Under the pieces are notes generated by a model that saw nothing but the letters and a program-made list of their open reading frames with translations, was not told the origin of the DNA and made no database searches. Below are positions 32,500 to 34,033 of a stretch of 34,033 bases of DNA, piece by piece. Location of the stretch: NCBI GenBank assembly GCA_900088475.1, contig FLMG01001444.1, positions 1 through 34,033 of the forward strand, read 5' to 3'. The DNA is from Hyphochytrium catenoides (lineage: Eukaryota > Sar > Hyphochytriomycetes > Hyphochytriales > Hyphochytriaceae). Numbering within the stretch: the stretch's first letter is position 1; each line of letters starts with the position of its first letter. The translations under genes were made by a program, and so were the position numbers.

Positions 32500-32804
32500 C
32501 CGTGGATAGTCTCGACTTGCCAGTGGTGCCATCACTAAGATTGAGCCCTGAAGATAAACGCTGTGAAAGCTACGTAGATATATTGTATAGAGCATGCCCC
32601 AGTTACCTAGTGGTAGCCAATCGCCATATCAGATCTGCTTGTCCCAAGCGACGAGGATAAGAAGGAGGAGGAGAAATTGGAAAGAGGAGGAGAACAAACG
32701 TGGCCGTGGATAGTCTCGACTTGCCGGTGGTGCCATCATCAAGATTCAAACCTGAACAGGAATAATGCTGTGAAAGCTACGTAGATAGTTCCACATTGTG
32801 TAGA
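32384..32804 (+). repeat. 207-bp tandem duplication of the DcpS 3' end
   Basis: The segment from 'AGCATGCCCC' at 32384 recurs from 32591, about 207 bases on, and runs to about 32804 at high identity with a few indels. Copy 1 covers the last 38 codons of DcpS and the start of its 3'-UTR; shared words include 'AGCCAATCGCCATATCAGA', 'AGCGACGAGGATAAGAAG' and 'GTGGATAGTCTCGACTTGCC'. Copy 2 has early stops and a shifted frame, so it is non-coding and probably part of the 3'-UTR. Confidence 0.93.
32591..32804 (+). pseudogene. Broken second copy of the DcpS C-terminal coding end
   Basis: This is the downstream half of the 207-bp duplication. Relative to the real C-terminus it carries a stop soon after the conserved start of the copy and indels before the acidic 'PSDEDKK' region, so it cannot extend DcpS. 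The remaining similarity covers both coding and 3'-UTR sequence, which points to local duplication of genomic DNA and not retrocopying. Confidence 0.8.
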
Positions 32805-33234
32805 GCAGAGCCAACAGCAGATGAAGAGGAGCATTCCTCTTCGCCCATCAAGGCGGCTTTAAGTGGCCACTATTTCCGGCATTGCAGAATTGTACACATA
32901 AGCTCGTTTAGATTTGCCTTTCAAGTAGAAGTTACTTTCGGCATCTTCCGTTGAAAACGGTAGATGGCACTGTTTGCATGGGTAAAACAGTACTAGAGAT
33001 TCTGTCTTTTCGTAGTGATGATGTAGGATGTCAGACACCTGTGACCTTTCATCGAGAGAGGAACCCCAACATCTGTCTCGGACGCACCTCACCGCTGTCT
33101 CTTACTCCCTCGGTCACTCTGTCTCTCCCTCTCTTATCCTCTGATGTAGCTCTTTCTTGAGCATCTCGCTTTCTTTGGACTCTTTCTCTCTCTTGAGTTA
33201 GTGTCTCTTCTCTTTTTCTCTTTCTCTCTCCCTC

Positions 33235-33267
<33 letters not shown>

Positions 33268-34033
33268 GTCGCTTCTCTCTTTCTTCTCCTCTCCCTTCTC
33301 TCTCTCTTTCTCTCTTTCTTTCTCTCTCCCTTCTCTCTCTCTTTCTCTCTTTCTTTCTCTCTCTCTCTCTCAATATATATATCCCCTCCCCCCTCCTCTT
33401 GCTCTCTCTTTCTCGGGCTCTTCCTGCACATCCCTGACTACTTACTACCTCCACCTGTCTATACGTTCCGCTACCCTTCTTCACGCTTAATGTCCGCTAC
33501 TTCGGCCTCATTTTTCACCGGCTCCCAATCTCTGTGTTCCAGCCGCGGACGAGGTTCACAGGTAGACTGGAGACTATATCTCTCATTAGACCCAAAAGTT
33601 AGGGGAGCATAACGCCGTCGGAGGTTCTCATTTCCGTTGGAGGCATCTCTCTCTTGGTGAAGGGGCGAGACTATTGATGCAAACTTGACAAAACCTCCTG
33701 GCTGGGCTGCTCCGCAACTCCAACCTTAAAAGCCACTTGAGAAAATATGGAAGCACTCGCCTTAGCTGGCTGGTAATCTACTAGGGAGGCGCTGTTGCAC
33801 CTTCTTAGCAGAAAGGGCAGGTGCAAGAACTATCTACTCTTCATCGAGACTTCAAGGGTAATAAGGAGACAAAGTTTAAAAGCCCGAGTGGCAAAGATGA
33901 TGGCTCTAACTTTCACAGTGCTAGGACCAGAAGTAATCCTGCCTGAGGCTCACGACATTCCTCCTCCACCTACATTTGGGCACTTTAGAAAGGGGACTGT
34001 CAGACATAAACTCCCCATGAGCACGAGAACTCC
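32805..34033. other. Terminal region with polypyrimidine tract, no supported gene
   Basis: Apart from a CT-rich tract at about 33120-33420, I see no feature. The short frames are either Arg/Glu or Ser/Leu runs read from the tract, or lack any family resemblance. A gene could begin beyond the window edge. Confidence 0.5.
33120..33420. repeat. Polypyrimidine (CT)n-rich tract, about 300 bp
   Basis: The plus strand is overwhelmingly C and T, with long CTCTCT runs interrupted by TTT and CCT. A short AT alternation lies near 33372-33381 followed by C-rich sequence. It is an imperfect CT/GA microsatellite. Open frames on both strands here are compositional artefacts. Confidence 0.92.

Noticed and set aside
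33134-33484. 116-codon Arg/Glu/Lys-rich minus-strand protein
   Set aside because: It is a translation of the CT/GA microsatellite.

Overview
The window is nuclear eukaryotic DNA. Nearly every recognisable gene is broken into short exons with GT..AG introns, and reading frames only make sense after splicing. There are no operons, no Shine-Dalgarno starts, and more than half of the sequence is non-coding and low in complexity. The organism is not proven. A secreted Reeler-domain protein, a sensor-type globin with an S/T-P tail, a DcpS-type decapping scavenger and a Ser/Thr/Pro-rich single-pass membrane protein with a long acidic tail fit an intron-rich early-diverging fungus best. Another opisthokont or protist is possible. 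A PlsB/GPAT1-type acyltransferase argues against a budding yeast. All exon joins below were made by hand from splice sites, frame and family conservation; no alignment or transcript was available.

Layout. 1-3.2 kb: GA-rich and CAT/GAT low-complexity DNA with no convincing gene. 3.2-4.9 kb: a GNAT acetyltransferase (+) converging on a single-exon secreted Reeler protein (-). 5-7.5 kb: no supported gene, with an AT-rich CAAGTA/TACTTG relic. 7.5-8.8 kb: a spliced globin (-) ending in a 12-residue phospho-site-like repeat. 9-10.7 kb: exon-like fragments, unresolved. 10.7-12.1 kb: a signal-peptide, single-pass membrane protein (-). 12.2-16 kb: gene-poor, with a roughly 10-copy hairpin-bearing minisatellite (14.56-15.26 kb) and another AT-rich relic. 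16.1-18.06 kb: a six-exon methylene-THF dehydrogenase/cyclohydrolase (+), converging on 18.7-24.45 kb: a 14-exon PlsB/GPAT1-type glycerol-3-phosphate acyltransferase (-). 25.6-26.4 kb: a two-exon PX-like protein (-). 27.8-28.5 kb: SFT2 (+). 30.65-32.5 kb: DcpS (+), whose last-exon/3'-UTR segment is duplicated just downstream. 33.1-33.45 kb: a long polypyrimidine tract.

The genes are housekeeping or surface genes from unrelated pathways: one-carbon metabolism, glycerolipid synthesis, Golgi traffic, mRNA decay, gas or redox sensing, and secreted or cell-surface proteins. This looks like an ordinary chromosomal stretch, not a gene cluster or mobile island. The best second-look items are the hairpin minisatellite, the globin with its repeat tail, the alternative mitochondrial start and post-stop open frame of the folate enzyme, the possible membrane-anchor exon upstream of DcpS, and the unresolved exon-like fragments at 9.1-9.6 kb.
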